NCBI GenBank assembly: GCA_904063045.1
Contig: CAJFCJ010000036.1
Span: 1-64,000, forward strand
Source of the DNA: Dimorphilus gyrociliatus
Taxonomy: Eukaryota > Annelida > Polychaeta > Dinophilidae
Direction: 5' to 3'
DNA length: 64,000 nt
In this document: piece after piece, positions 34,701 through 46,999 of the stretch
Position numbering within the stretch: the stretch's first letter is position 1
Layout of the letters: each line of letters opens with the position of its first letter
Position numbers and translations under genes: made by a program
The notes under the pieces: generated by a model
Databases searched by the model: none
Told to the model about the DNA's origin: nothing
The model's input: the letters and a program-made list of their open reading frames with translations, nothing else

Positions 34701-37700
34701 CCTTCTTCGTCGCTATTATCAAAGCAATGTTGATAATGATCAAATATATCTCTCTTTTCTATGCATTTCTGGTCTTTACATCTTGCAAAAAAGTTTTCAT
34801 TTTAAATATTCAAAAGAAAAGTTGATCTAGTTATCAACCAACCTGATGTTAGTCGGACATTTTTCGCGTTCTTTTACATTTGGACGTTACGTTATAAAAG
34901 ATATTTTGATTGTATCATACTTACCGCAAAATTCGTCTGCTCCAGACAAACAATTTTTCTTATAATCGCAAACAGAGAGAAAGTTAATTGTTTCGATTTT
35001 ACTACAAAAGAACATATGTCGTTCAAACAAACAATTCAATTCATCTTCCCCGCCAATGGGACAATCAATTTCTCCATCGCAAATGTAGATATAATTGATG
35101 AATATCTGAGAAATGACGCAATGGAACATATTGGTGTTATTATTAGAATTTGTCCAAATATTTAAAGATCCCGTTAATGATGTATCAATTTCTATTTAAA
35201 ATTGAATAAATAAGAAAAAGAAAAGAAGAGAAAAATCAATTATTAATCGATAATTACTTAATGATTGCTGACAAAAGAAAAGTTGAAATGTTCTATGACA
35301 ACTAACTTTTTCAATTGTTGAAATTGTTTGCTCTAGTCGATTTGTGTTTAATGCAAAACAATGAATTTCATCTTTTTTGAACAGATAGGTTTTTTCGTTA
35401 AAAGATAACTTTTTGCAGTCGTAAAGGTCGTTTTTAGACAGTAAACTAACTATATTTTCAATATAATCAATAGGATAGAGGGAGGAGGGAGCCGAAGTTG
35501 TATAAGTTTTATTAGAAATTTGGACGAGTCCATTTTCTAATGATAAATAAACACAAGATTTAGGTATTTAATATAGAAATAGATAAGATTAACTTGCGGC
35601 TTGGAACAATGAATTGATCTTGATAAGGATGATGCATTTGGAAAAATCTATAAATTGCTATGTGAATGTGATAAAAAGCAAAGTCAATTATCTCTAAATC
35701 TTTCTCTTTACAAATATTTCGAATGCTTTTTATAGATGTTTTATAATTCTTCGATTCAAACAAATAAAAACATCGATTATCGTAATAAAATGAAGATTTT
35801 GCACCAGTTTTCAATTCCTATTTTTATCCAATAGCATATATTTATAATCATTTGAACATTTTGTTCCAATTATCCCGCCCCCTTCCGCCCACTAAACCAA
35901 TAATTTAGAATTTAAAAGCTTTTTGGATAAAAATAGCAACAGATTTACAAATGTAATCATCCGTATTGTTCACTTTATTTGTTTTGTTCAATTTTGAAAA
36001 TGAAATGAATTTTTAAAGATTTAAAATGGCTTTTTTTTCATAAATTATTTAAATAAACTGTACTTTTGTCTTCTGCAATTGAAAAACACTTTATCCTGGA
36101 ATGTCCTGCAAAGAGAAGGCTTATTAAAGTCTTAGAGAGAGAGAGAGGCATTCACTTCGAGGATTATTGATTTCAAGAGAAGAGTAGAAAATTTCATTCT
36201 TGTCAATACAATCTTTATGTGTTTTTGCATTTGAATTACATTTAAATTTAATTATACGAAAAGTGTTTATGAACTCAAAGTTCAAATCTAAAGTTAATAA
36301 TCCAGTATTAAAACCAAAATATTGGCATAGCACCTTAATTTCTGTATAATTCAAATAAGCAGGGTAAATATTAAAAAAATAATGGTCATATGACATTTGA
36401 ACAACTCCACTTATAGACAAAGATTCTGTTTTATTTTGCCAAAGTCTCATGGAAAAATCTGAAAAGATTAAAAATAAAATTCTTTCTTTCTTCTTCTTCT
36501 TCTTTTTCTAACCTTTTGCATCATGCCTTTCTTCACACCTGAACTTTATAGTGTATATCATGTTAGCTTTTCTTAGGTAGCAATTGTTTGAGTCAACTTT
36601 TCCTTCTATACATTCCAAACCAATGAATTTAGTTGGATCAAATAACACGCAATCTCTCGTCGTTTGTTTCGAGTACAAAACTCTTGCTTCCATTGGTGAA
36701 AAAGTTTTTGATTGCAGGCTGCATATCAAATCAGCTGCTAATTCGGGGGACACAGTGGAAACAAAACTTCTAGGTATATTTCCAAACGTTCTAGAAGCAA
36801 AAGACTCTGGTTGCTTGAAAAAGAAATCAACATTTGAAAGTGATGGTGATAATGCTCATAGAAATCAAATATTTAGACAATTACCTTTGAAAATATATGA
36901 TTTTCTCGATAAAATGACTTTAAACTTAAATCTATTTTTTGAAAAATGGGATTATTGAAGATAATCAACTGTAATTATGATTTTGTTTTTTAACCATGTG
37001 TTTGTTTATAAGTACAAGAAGATGTATTAAATATTGTTTGTCCATAAATGAAACCATAGTGATATTGAACATTTGAAGAAACATCGATTTTCTCTGTAAT
37101 ATAAAATTCAGATTTAGAACAGATCTCCTCAGTTGAACTCTTGTTGTGAAAAATTTGATATAATGAGCCATTTTTTAAAATGGGAATATATCTTATAAAA
37201 TCATTTGTATATGTAAAAATATCTTGAATGTAACGAATTTAAATGAAAATAGTTAGTTTGTAAATATTTCAATTCAAAAACTTACAAACTGCATTGGTTT
37301 TATAACATTTTATACAGACGGCTTCAAATTTTCCGGCATAGACATGAAATATATGACTGAAAAAGAAAATAAATACAAGATGATAAACTTGAATTAAATT
37401 TGGACGGTCGCCATTTGTTTTTACATTTTACAACATTTTTTGCTTCTTTCCAAGGAAAATTTATGCAAAATACCTGAATAGCATTGAATTTACTGAAATA
37501 ATTATAAATGAAAACTGGTAATAACTTAACATACGGAAAGAAACCTTCTTCGGACAAGCTTCATAGTACATGTGTATATTGTTGCATGCTAATATCTCAT
37601 TGCTAAATGCTAGAAGTTGCTTATCGTAGTCTTCACAACCAGTATGCACAAGATATGGTTGTAAGCCCGATCGGGTCAAAATAGCTTTTATAGGACCATA

Positions 37701-37850
37701 GACAAAGGTGCTTGTTTCTTTATAGGTAATAATTTTAAAATGTTTAGGTTGCACCTTGATGGAATACAACTGATGAAATTGACAGTTGATTTTATTCAAA
37801 AGAAACACTGAAATATTGAAGAGGATTATCGCAATATTTTCACTTTTCAT
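31772..37850 (-). CDS. Gene E: SRCR-CTLD-LDLa-LRR-7TM receptor with kinase-like tail (most canonical 7TM)
   Basis: ATG 37850 begins a signal peptide (MKSENIAIILFNISVFLL). Then: N-terminal domain (37780-37270) ending in VCIKCYKTNAVC, the same Cys motif as gene C; SRCR-like (about 36750-36510); SRCR (36440-36130, IKVLCQYFGFNTG); CTLD (from about 35810); LDLa modules at about 35120-34900, 34790-34540, 34330-34235 and 34140-34040, including VCNGIWDCEKGDDENNC; LRRs (34000-33380) with Cys cap; TM1-4 (to 32880, with ERY); TM5-7 from 32824 with NPILYTV. The tail (intron of 56 bp ending at about 32171, then about 32170-31989 and 31906-31772) reads LEFMNNAARNF, AIAYCHKNSYVVHL and IKDFGLVLRKFL, resembling the kinase hinge, alpha-E/catalytic loop and alpha-F. 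DRY-like and NPxxY motifs are intact, so G-protein coupling is plausible. Ligand unknown. Confidence 0.72.
34188..34202. repeat. (TG)n microsatellite
   Basis: Short TG run in an intron of gene E between two LDLa exons. Confidence 0.8.
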
Positions 37851-37859
37851 TTCAATTTT

Positions 37860-39950
37860 TTCTGACTCTGATAAATTAAATTTGTGAAATATTTAACAAT
37901 TTCATATGTTATTGATATTTTTTGTTAAGCAAAATCTCGGATTTTAAATTAAAAAATTCATTTATTTATTAGTGCTAGTTGGCTGACTGACAGGTGTTTC
38001 ATTCCAATAGAAGTCAAAGATTACCAGATATATTTTCTCTTAATCTTAATTTATTTTTAACATAATAGTGTTTTATTTAATTGTTTTTCTACTTCAATTT
38101 TCCAAAAAAATTTTCATGCGGTTAAAATGTAATATTTGGTCATTTTTGTAAATTTTTAATTGGAAGCTAAAGATAGGAAATCGGGCATTTTTCAGGATTT
38201 TTTCAAGATACAAAAATTTTTTGTTATTAAAAGACTGAAATAAAAAAATTTAATTAGTTGAATATGTTAATTACAAAGAATACACTAAAAACTCTCTTTC
38301 AACTATTCTTTAGCTAAGAAGAACAAAGAGGAGAAAAAAGAAGGAAAGGAAGATGTTTGTACTTTGTTGTATAGTAATTATAGGAATTTCTGGTTTGTCA
38401 CAACTGTAGTCATCCTTTCCAATCATTTACCAATTTACCAAAGTACTGGTCCAATTAGAACCTTTCAAGTTCGTCCACAAATAGTTTAACAAATGTTATT
38501 TTGGTAGAAATGAATCAACAAAACACGAGTATTTCGTCCAAAGAATATGTATTGGATAAAATGAGCTTCTAGTTCTAAACAAGCTAGTTTAAACAACTAG
38601 CTTACCATTATAAAACTGAACTATCAACTGTTAATTTCACAGGGTTTATAAACTCTTTAAAAAAGTGATAGTTGACAAATTTGAATGTTCAAAACAACAA
38701 TAGTAACATTTTAAGACAAAGAAAAGTTCTAAATATGGTCATGTATTTTATTGTTTTCCTCTTTTAAATAATAGTTGAATTTCTCAGGTTGGAGAGTTGC
38801 ATAAGATGTAACAATTTGAATAGGACAAGTCCAACAATGAAGAAAACATGTGGATTGTATACTTGACCATTTTTATATTCTACTTTAATAATGATATTCA
38901 ATTGATTGAGTTAGTAAATTTAGCATCAGTATATAAGGAGGAATTATATCTGATTAATACTGTTGAATAGTGAATATAATCTAAGCTTAGAATTTAAGCA
39001 TAATTCATATTTAATTGAACTGCTGTTAGTTCAAAATCATAACTTTATAGATTAATAAATTATAATATTAATGCTAGGTTGGAAATATAGCAATATTCTG
39101 TCTGTAATTTAATAGGTTTTTTTGCCTCACATTGTATATGCACTGCCCTACACAAAACTAGGTCAATACTGCTTATCTTTATGAGTGTTATTTGTGTACT
39201 ACAATACTGGTTCAATACTACTTATCTATTTTGTAGAGTATAGCTGACAAATGTATGTTTACAATGTTACAATTTTTAACAACAAAAATACCTTTAAAAG
39301 TATCAGTTATATTCTAATAAAAATAGTAACAGGAGATGAATCTTGAGTTCATCTCTATGATCCTGAATCAAAGAGTTCTTCCCTAACCTACAAACACACA
39401 TCATTTCCACCTGCAAAAAAAAGGTAAACATGACTCAATCAGCTGAAAAACTGATGTATACAGTTTTCTGGGACTGTTCAGAGTTAAATGGTTTTCAACC
39501 TGACAATTTTGTAGTTGATTTTGAATTAGATATATAGAGTGCTCTTAACTTAGTGTACAATATAATCATATTCAAGGTTGTGTCTTCCATTGGACACAAG
39601 CTGTCTACAGCAAAATTCAAGTGAGCTTTTATTTAAATTCATTTTTTTGCTTTATTATTAAATTATTATAGAATTTGAGATATTTTCAACAATATAATAT
39701 AACAACATTAATGATATAATTCATATTTGATATTCTTTATATAAAACAGTACAGTCCATGTTTTAGTAATACCTTTTAAAACCTTTCTCTATTTACAAAA
39801 TATAAAAAAATTTGTAGCTCCTCACTATAACAATATAATATATCATAAATTATTATTCATATGTTTGGAAAAAGTTGAAATATCAACAGATGAATAATAC
39901 AAGATAGAGCTACAATTGTAGAAAATAAGAATAAAAAAGTCCTGTATTCA
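37860..39950. other. Long intergenic gap
   Basis: About 2.1 kb of AT-rich sequence upstream of both gene E (-) and the RING-LRR gene (+). No frame of note, no RNA gene and no clear repeat. The promoters of the two divergent genes must lie somewhere in it. Confidence 0.5.
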
Positions 39951-39952
39951 AA

Positions 39953-41833
39953 ATGGCTGCCAAGTCATCTATCACATATGAAAAACAAATTAAATGTTCA
40001 AAATGCTTGGAATTGTTGGCAAAAAATGATCAAAAAATGCTACCTTGTCAACACACATGTTGTTTTCAAAGTATTCAACCATTAACAGAGGAAAATCATG
40101 AATTCTGCTGTCTTGACAAAAACAATACAAATCAATGTCAACATCAATCTTTGAAGAAAAAATGGGGAAACCAATTTTTGAAAATTTGTAATGGACTTCA
40201 AATGTCATCAAACACCTTGAAAAATCTTCATTTAGACCACTGTTATTTAAATCAAGAACAAAATAAAGAGATTGGAAATTTCCTGAAACATTGTTCCACA
40301 CTGGAAAGAATCAGTCTAACAGGAAATAAAAATATGGGAAATGGATTATTAAATATTTGTGAAGGACTTCAAATGTCATCGAACACTCTGAAGATTCTTC
40401 ATTTAGCTTGGTGTTATTTAAAAAAAGAACAATGTAAAGAGATTGGAAATATGCTGAAATGTTGTTCCATACTGGAAACAATCAATCTAGCATGGAATAG
40501 AAATATGGGAAATGGATTTATAAATATTTTTGAAGGACTTCAAATGTCATCAAACACTCTGAAGAATCTTTATTTTAATCAATGCGATTTAAATGAAGAA
40601 CAAAGTGCAGAGTTTGGAAATTTGCTGAAACATTGTTCCACACTGGAAACAATCAATCTAGCATATAACAGAAATATGGGGAATGAGTTTATAAATATTT
40701 GTGAAGGACTTCAAATGTCATCAAGCACCTTGAAAAATCTTCATTTAGAAGAGTGTGATTTAAAAGAAGAACAAAGTGCAGAGTTTGGAAATATGTTGAA
40801 ACATTGTTCCACACTGGAAACAATCAGTCTAGCAGGGAATAGAAATATGGGGAATGGATTATTAAGTATTTGTGAAGGACTTCAAATGTCATCAAACACC
40901 TTGAAAAATCTTCATTTAGGTTACTGTTATTTAAATGAAACACAATGTAAAGAGATTGGAAATATGTTGAAACATTGTTCCACACTGGAAACAATCAGTC
41001 TAGCAGGGAATAGAAATATGGGGAATGGATTATTAAGTATTTGTGAAGGACTTCAAATGTCATCAAGCACATTGAAAAAACTTCATTTAGATTACTGTGA
41101 TTTAAATATAGAACAAGGTAAAGAGATTGGAAATATGCTGAAACATTGTTCCACACTGGAAAGAATCAGTTTAACAGGGAATAGAAACATGGGAAATGGA
41201 TTATTAAATATTTGTGAAGGACTTCAAATGTCATCGAACACTCTGAAGATTCTTCATTTAGCTTGGTGTTATTTAAAAAAAGAACAATGTAAAGAGATTG
41301 GAAATATGCTGAAACGTTGTTCCATACTGGAAACAATCAATCTAGCATGGAATAGAAATATGGAAAATGGATTTATAAATATTTTTGAAGGACTTAAAAT
41401 GTCATCAAACACTCTGAAGAATCTTTATTTTAATCAATGCGATTTAAATGAAGAACAAGGTAAGGAGTTTGGAAATTTGCTGAAACATTGTTCCATACTG
41501 GAAACAATTAATCTAGCAAAGAATAGTAAAATAGGAATTGGATTTTTAAATATTTTTGAAGGACTTCAAATGTCATCAAACACCCTGAAGAAACTTGATT
41601 TTCATGAGTGTGGTTTAAATGAAGAACAAGGTAACGAGATTGGAAATTTGCTGAAACATTGTTTCACCCTGGAAAAAATCAATCTAGAATGGAATAGAAA
41701 AATAGGAAATGGATTTTCAAATATTTTTGAAGGACTTAAAATGTCATCAAAAACTCTGAAGATTCTTCATTTAAATAACTGTGATTTAAATGAAGAACAA
41801 ATTGCAGAGTTTAGAAATCTTTGCAATGGATAA
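39953..41833 (+). CDS. Intronless RING-like plus ribonuclease-inhibitor-type LRR protein
   Basis: A single 626-residue exon. Residues 15-60 hold a RING-like zinc finger: CSKCLELL, then MLPCQHTCC, then a CC pair, close to the C3HC4 pattern of TRIM-type E3 ligases but missing some ligands. From residue about 75 come ten repeats of 57 residues (171 bp), each with a core MSS(N/S)TLK-x-L-x-(L/F)-x-x-C and a second strand LE-x-I-x-L; this is the 28-29-residue alternating LRR of ribonuclease-inhibitor and NLR proteins. Repeats 1-3 and 6-8 are nearly identical blocks, which shows recent internal duplication. No signal peptide, so cytoplasmic. Ubiquitin ligase or pathogen-sensor roles are inference. 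The stop codon abuts a MITE at 41834, so the natural C-terminus may be lost. Confidence 0.8.
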   Translation: MAAKSSITYEKQIKCSKCLELLAKNDQKMLPCQHTCCFQSIQPLTEENHEFCCLDKNNTNQCQHQSLKKKWGNQFLKICNGLQMSSNTLKNLHLDHCYLNQEQNKEIGNFLKHCSTLERISLTGNKNMGNGLLNICEGLQMSSNTLKILHLAWCYLKKEQCKEIGNMLKCCSILETINLAWNRNMGNGFINIFEGLQMSSNTLKNLYFNQCDLNEEQSAEFGNLLKHCSTLETINLAYNRNMGNEFINICEGLQMSSSTLKNLHLEECDLKEEQSAEFGNMLKHCSTLETISLAGNRNMGNGLLSICEGLQMSSNTLKNLHLGYCYLNETQCKEIGNMLKHCSTLETISLAGNRNMGNGLLSICEGLQMSSSTLKKLHLDYCDLNIEQGKEIGNMLKHCSTLERISLTGNRNMGNGLLNICEGLQMSSNTLKILHLAWCYLKKEQCKEIGNMLKRCSILETINLAWNRNMENGFINIFEGLKMSSNTLKNLYFNQCDLNEEQGKEFGNLLKHCSILETINLAKNSKIGIGFLNIFEGLQMSSNTLKKLDFHECGLNEEQGNEIGNLLKHCFTLEKINLEWNRKIGNGFSNIFEGLKMSSKTLKILHLNNCDLNEEQIAEFRNLCNG

Positions 41834-42012
41834 GACGAAAAATGTCCTAACCCTAACCTAGCCCTTGGCTGTATCTAACTTTTTCCATTACCCGTAACCC
41901 TTAGAGAAGACCCTTGTAAGTACAAATCAGTTGCTGTCTTCTTCTTCCTAACCATTTCTAAATCAGAAATCTGGTCTTGAAATTTCTCATTTGTGAACAT
42001 TTTCTGTCAACG
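41834..42012. mobile_element. MITE-like element (second near-full copy, opposite orientation)
   Basis: Aligns to the reverse complement of 9683-9875 along its length: CTAACCTAGCCCTTGGCTGT, AAGTACAAATCAGTTGCTGT, CTTGAAATTT and the terminal TTTGTGAACATTTTCTGT. The inverted-repeat ends have diverged. It begins at the base after the stop codon of the RING-LRR gene. Confidence 0.75.
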
Positions 42013-42105
42013 TCCTTTGCAATAAACAAGAGCTTCAACTTATGGTCACTTGCAAAAACTAACATTCTTTCTTTGCCAGAATAAATATTTTTCTTTGAAA
42101 AATTC

Positions 42106-42410
42106 AAATGGCACATAAAGGAAATTGATAGATTGAGGCAGTTCAATGATGAAACTGTTCAATGTTTTGTTAGAAGAAGTAAAGAACTTGTGGAAAAATT
42201 CCTTCCATTCAATACTACTGAAATCGCTTGTGTTACTGAAAGAGTGAAAGAGCTTCCTAAATGTTTTAAGGAATGGTTTTAAAGTAAAAATTGTTAATCA
42301 AGCAGAAAAAGATGGAAAGATTATCTCAGTTAACCACTATATTAAATTGGCAAAGGGAGCAGAAATATTTTTTGATAATGAACGAAAGGAAGTCAAAAAT
42401 GAGATGGGTT
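42106..42410 (+). pseudogene. Decayed coding relic, unrecognised
   Basis: The frame from 42106 to 42282 (IDRLRQFNDETVQCFVRR, ... ELPKCFKEWF) stops and continues after a one-base shift (KVKIVNQAEKDGKIISVN ... stop at about 42410). There is no ATG, no introns and no known motif. Charged, soluble composition. Possibly part of the nearby MULE-like element or a dead host gene. Confidence 0.3.
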
Positions 42411-42775
42411 AGGTTAGGGTTCGAGGGAGGTCCTTTTTAATTGATTATTGGAATATGATTCTTGGAGCTTGCTTTTTATTTGTTAATAAAAATTTTTGTG
42501 TACTAGGCTATTAAACACATTGATATTGTCAATTGAAATATTAATTTTTTGAAGGTTTTGTTATTATTTTCCAACTTGAATATATTAATCAGCAAAAATA
42601 TTTTAAAGAAACTATATTAAAACTCTTTACATAAGAAGAAAAGAGAAAAATTATATAATAATGAAGATACTAGAACTTAAAACTGATTGCATTCTGAGAA
42701 ACACAGCATTTAGAGCAAAAAATTCTTAACTAGTTAATTGACTATATGGACATGCAGTTGATTTTTGGAGATTTC

Positions 42776-42920
42776 TTTGTTCCTAGTACTTGGTCAGTTT
42801 ACAAGAGAAATAGATAATTCTAACAATGACTTGGAGGGTTGGCATAATAGATTGAATAAAAATGCATCTGCTTCTTCTATTTATTATAAAAGAGTTGAAA
42901 CAGATATTGTCAAATATTGA
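42776..42920 (+). mobile_element. MULE (Mutator-like) transposase remnant
   Basis: The frame FVPSTWSVYKRN is followed, after a stop and shift, by NNDLEGWHNRLN, the W-x-H signature near the C-terminus of MULE transposases (TNN-x-x-E-x-WH-x-x-L). It ends in TGA soon after. A second relic with the same signature lies at 61067-61138. Confidence 0.6.
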
Positions 42921-43344
42921 GATGAATTTGATGTTGAGGGAAAACAACTGCAAAGGTAATTATTCATTTTTTGTTAAAAACACATACATATTTACATAAG
43001 TACATATTATGAAACTATGATTAGTATTTAAGCAATGTAAGAACAGCAAGTCAAGTTACATCATGTATTTTGTCTTATGCATAAATAATTAGGTAATGAT
43101 GTGTTAACAATGCATCAGTCCTATTCGTGTTGATAAATTCTTTATATAATAGTTGTGAGGATAGGTGTGAGAATTGAAAATTCTTGTCAAATGTTATTCA
43201 ATGGTGGCGAGGAGTTCTTGTAGATGAAGATTCCCAAATTTTCATAGAATATCGAAATCATGAAAAATTTTTATTTCACAAACATTTTGATTAAGGAAAA
43301 TGCAATTTGAAGCAAAATCAATAAATCTTCTACTAGAAGAACCA

Positions 43345-46300
43345 TTACGAACAGTATCCTATACTATTAGCATCCTTTTTATATAAAATAACGAAATGTT
43401 GGTTAGTTGATTCTGTAAGATATTCTATTAAATTTGGAAGAATTGCAAAAGTGCTGAATTGACATTTCCTCAAAGTATCTGAATACATTATACTTTCGCA
43501 TTCATTTTCTTTGATACAAGCTTTTAAACACTCCATTAAATTTAAGTTCACTTTTGTTGAGAAGATATAGGCTGATTTGATTGATCTTCTGCCGTAATTC
43601 AAATGATGGTTGACTAAAAATAAAGAAATATACATTAATATTATAATTATCATCCTTATTATCGTTGTCAATATCATACTAGAATTACTCGTGATTATTT
43701 CTTTACTGATAACATAAAAATTACAAATGTAATATGACTCATTCACTAATAAAATTCTTAAATATTTTGCAACTATTTCCTGCCGACAAGAAAATGTAAA
43801 GAATGTCGGATTGATAACTTTCGAAATACTCTTGACACTTGTACAAAGTATGTTTGTTGATGAATATTTCACACCAAAAATTTCCATACCAGATGAAACA
43901 TTTAAAGTTTTAGCTATAGAAAATCCAACAGCAGTAATTTTATATTGAAATGGTAATTGAATATAGAATTCTTGACTAGCAATTAAGTAATTACAAAATG
44001 AGTTGGGATTTAATTGTAGAGTGTTTAATGAATATCTATATGAGGCATTTGAAAATGTGCCCAAGTCTAAAACAATATAAAATTTTCATATAAAAAGAGA
44101 AAATATAGGTCAATATAAAATAACAAACTGCTTATATTATAAGATTCTCTTCTACCAAGAACATATATTTCACAAACTTTCATTATATTATTTCCACCAA
44201 TTTTATAAAATGATACTCTATCACCAACAGATTTGCATTCATATAATAAATGCTCCCTTTGTGAATCATTTTTCAAAGAGCAAATTTGCCTTTGTAATAT
44301 TGTATTGAAAATTTCAACTGCAACTTGAACATTTTCAAAATTTTCTTTATTTTTTTTTATGAATAAAAGAAAAAAATTATTGAATTGACATACGCAAAAA
44401 CTAGAACAACTAGATTATTACCTTTAAGGAGAGGAAGCGAAAGAATAGTAACAACTTGATTTATCATATATAGATCATTCATATAAACGGTTATTCTTCC
44501 TTCTATGTTATCATTTGTTAAAGTTCCACTACACGAAAGAAATTGACCTAGTTTTTCAATATTTTCTGATAAACCATCTATGATTTTTAAAGGGAACTGT
44601 TCATTAGTATCTCTATTGGAAAAGCTGTTACTGTCAACTTTTCTATCACTTTTAATCAGAGGTAAAAGGGATAAATCATCATCAATAATTTCTTCACCAT
44701 AAGCTTCAGCTTCAAGAATATTAAAATATTGATCATCTGAATGAAGATATAATATAATAAAACGACCAATTGGATTTGGCTGCTGACAATCCCACAATCT
44801 ATATTCGCCACTTTCAAATTCGTCATTATTAATGAAACATATTTTGGAATAGTATAATTGATAATCAATACTAAAATCTTGATAGTTTGATACTAATCCT
44901 CTGATATATCTTGCTCTATTTGCAACTGAAATAAACAAAGGTCATAAGAGTTAATACAATTTCCTTATTTTTATGATTATTACTCATCATACATACAATT
45001 CTGATGTCTATTTGCTATAGCTATTCTAAACAATCTATATATTCCAAGCATATCTATCCTTGCCCAGGGTTTCTTTTTATTGAGCGTATGAAAATATGCC
45101 TCATAGAATCCATCTGTTAGTAAATAGGCGTAATAATGATTTAGAGTATCAGATGCCCATGTAGGCTTATGTAGTAAGATATTAGTATTTATTTGGTTAG
45201 AAGGTGCTAAATAATATCCAAATATTTTAATTTCTCCTATTACAACTTTCTCATAGGGCGTTTGTGTTGAACGAAATACAACAAATTGACCTTTTACACC
45301 TCCTTTTGAGCACATAAATGAATAGTAATCATCCAAACTTATTACATCAAAGATCTTTTTTGCGCACAGGGTAGATTTTGTTGAATTATAAACTAAAGCA
45401 GGATTTTCATTTGTCAATTCAATATAAAAGTTTTTAAAGTAAATTAAATTATATAAATTAGGTTTTACATCTAAACCAAAAACATTATAGTAGGATAAGA
45501 GATTAATAGCAATCCAATAGTTAATCCCTAATCTTATTTCTAGACTCGCAGTAGTAGAACCATCAACTAATGTTTGCATAGAACCAACTGTATATTTAGA
45601 TATAGCAGGCTTTAAATAAGCTATATTATCTATATAAAAAATAAACCAATATAAAACATTCATTAATTCAATTTTACATTTACTTGATAATATTTCTATT
45701 TCACAAAGATGGAGATGATTATCCAGTTTTGGTTCAATTGTCACGTGACTATGTTCTTTTATCTGTAAATTTTTACATAAAACTTCAGTTGATGAATCAT
45801 TGTTTACTTGAATATTGTCCGCGCATAAATTTTCAGGCCAATATACGTAAATTTTTAACAATTGATTGACTGGAAAAAATAAAATTGTATAAAGATTTTA
45901 GAAAATAAATTAGTATCTTTTAAAAAAGAATTACCATTTTCGTTCGTCGGCCATAAAATGACTTTATTAATAAAATGATAGCCTGACAATTTGATTGTAA
46001 GCTTAGTTTGTAATGAATTACTTGGTTTCAATATTACACAAGAACCTAATGATATATCATTGTTGAATATACCATCAACAACATTCTTTGGATTATATAG
46101 GTCACTATCATATTTTCCAACATAATAAACTTGGCTATTAAATGCCATATTCTTACTCCCACTAATATGCTGAAAGCATATCAGCCTATACAATTCTGAA
46201 TTTGAATTTCTTGCATATAAATTTTTAGCTAACTGAAATATTTCTCCAGCATAATTATTAAATTGTTTAATGGTCATTAATTTCTCATTTGAATCAGGTT

Positions 46301-46999
46301 TAAACAATTCTGTAAAGCAGCCATTTTCTAACCAAATTAAAGTATAACATTCTTCCATTGGTGGTGGTAAACTTGAATTTGAACCGCAAACTCCTAGTTT
46401 TTTGTCTAAACAACAACAAACATGCTCCATTTTACTTTTTATTATGCATTCTTACCTTTTCGAATAATTAATGTAGAATTTACATAGTCAGTTGACAATG
46501 GAAAAGATATCTCACTGTAAAGTTGACATTGAGAAATTCTTGATGAATTATCATATTTTAATAAAACTCCTACACAGTCCAATTGTTTATTTTCTATACA
46601 ATTTTTAAAGCATTGAATAATTGAAATATTGAGAATGATCATATTATGATGAGTAGTTTCAATACTTTTATATTTTCTTAGAATCAGATTCTTTCCTATT
46701 TTATAAATAATAAATAAAAAAACTATTAAAATATTAACTTTTTTGTCGTTTTGTTACTGTTGTTGCAAATTTCTTCTCCAAATTCCAATAGACATCTACA
46801 TTGACCCATTGTACAAGTTTCAAAATTTGAACAATGTTCTTCACTTGAACAGATCTTTTCTGCTCACAAAAGAAAGGTTTTCAAAGAAATTTTAAACCAA
46901 CTTATTTGAATACACTACTCTAAAATTTAAAGTTAATATACCTGAATTTTTGAATTTTAACAGTAGAAAAAGTAAAATTACTACTTTCAAGTTGGTCAT
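43345..46999 (-). CDS. Gene G: secreted EB-PAN-fucolectin-like-PAN multidomain protein
   Basis: Ten exons join in frame: 46999-46942, 46859-46758, 46695-46456, 46405-45935, 45869-45684, 45629-44997, 44925-44422, 44344-44129, 44066-43689 and 43615-43345. Domains in order: signal peptide (MTNLKVVILLFLLL); EB-type Cys module (KICSSEEHCSNFETC); PAN/apple (CFKNCIENKQLDCVGV); a module with LIWLENGCF; then several fucolectin (F-type)/F5-8C-like repeats with NMAFNSQVYYVG and VVDGIFNND, NIAYLKPAIS and EIKIFGYY, NILLHKPTWAS, ARYIRGLVS, EAEAYGEE, VGDRVSFYKIGG; finally a second PAN domain (CLKACIKENECESIMYS). No membrane segment, so probably secreted. F-type domains bind fucosylated glycans in known members; here that is inference. 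Same exon plan as gene H. Confidence 0.75.

Noticed and set aside
39990-40301. Minus-strand frame of 103 codons
   Set aside because: Antisense shadow of the RING-LRR gene.
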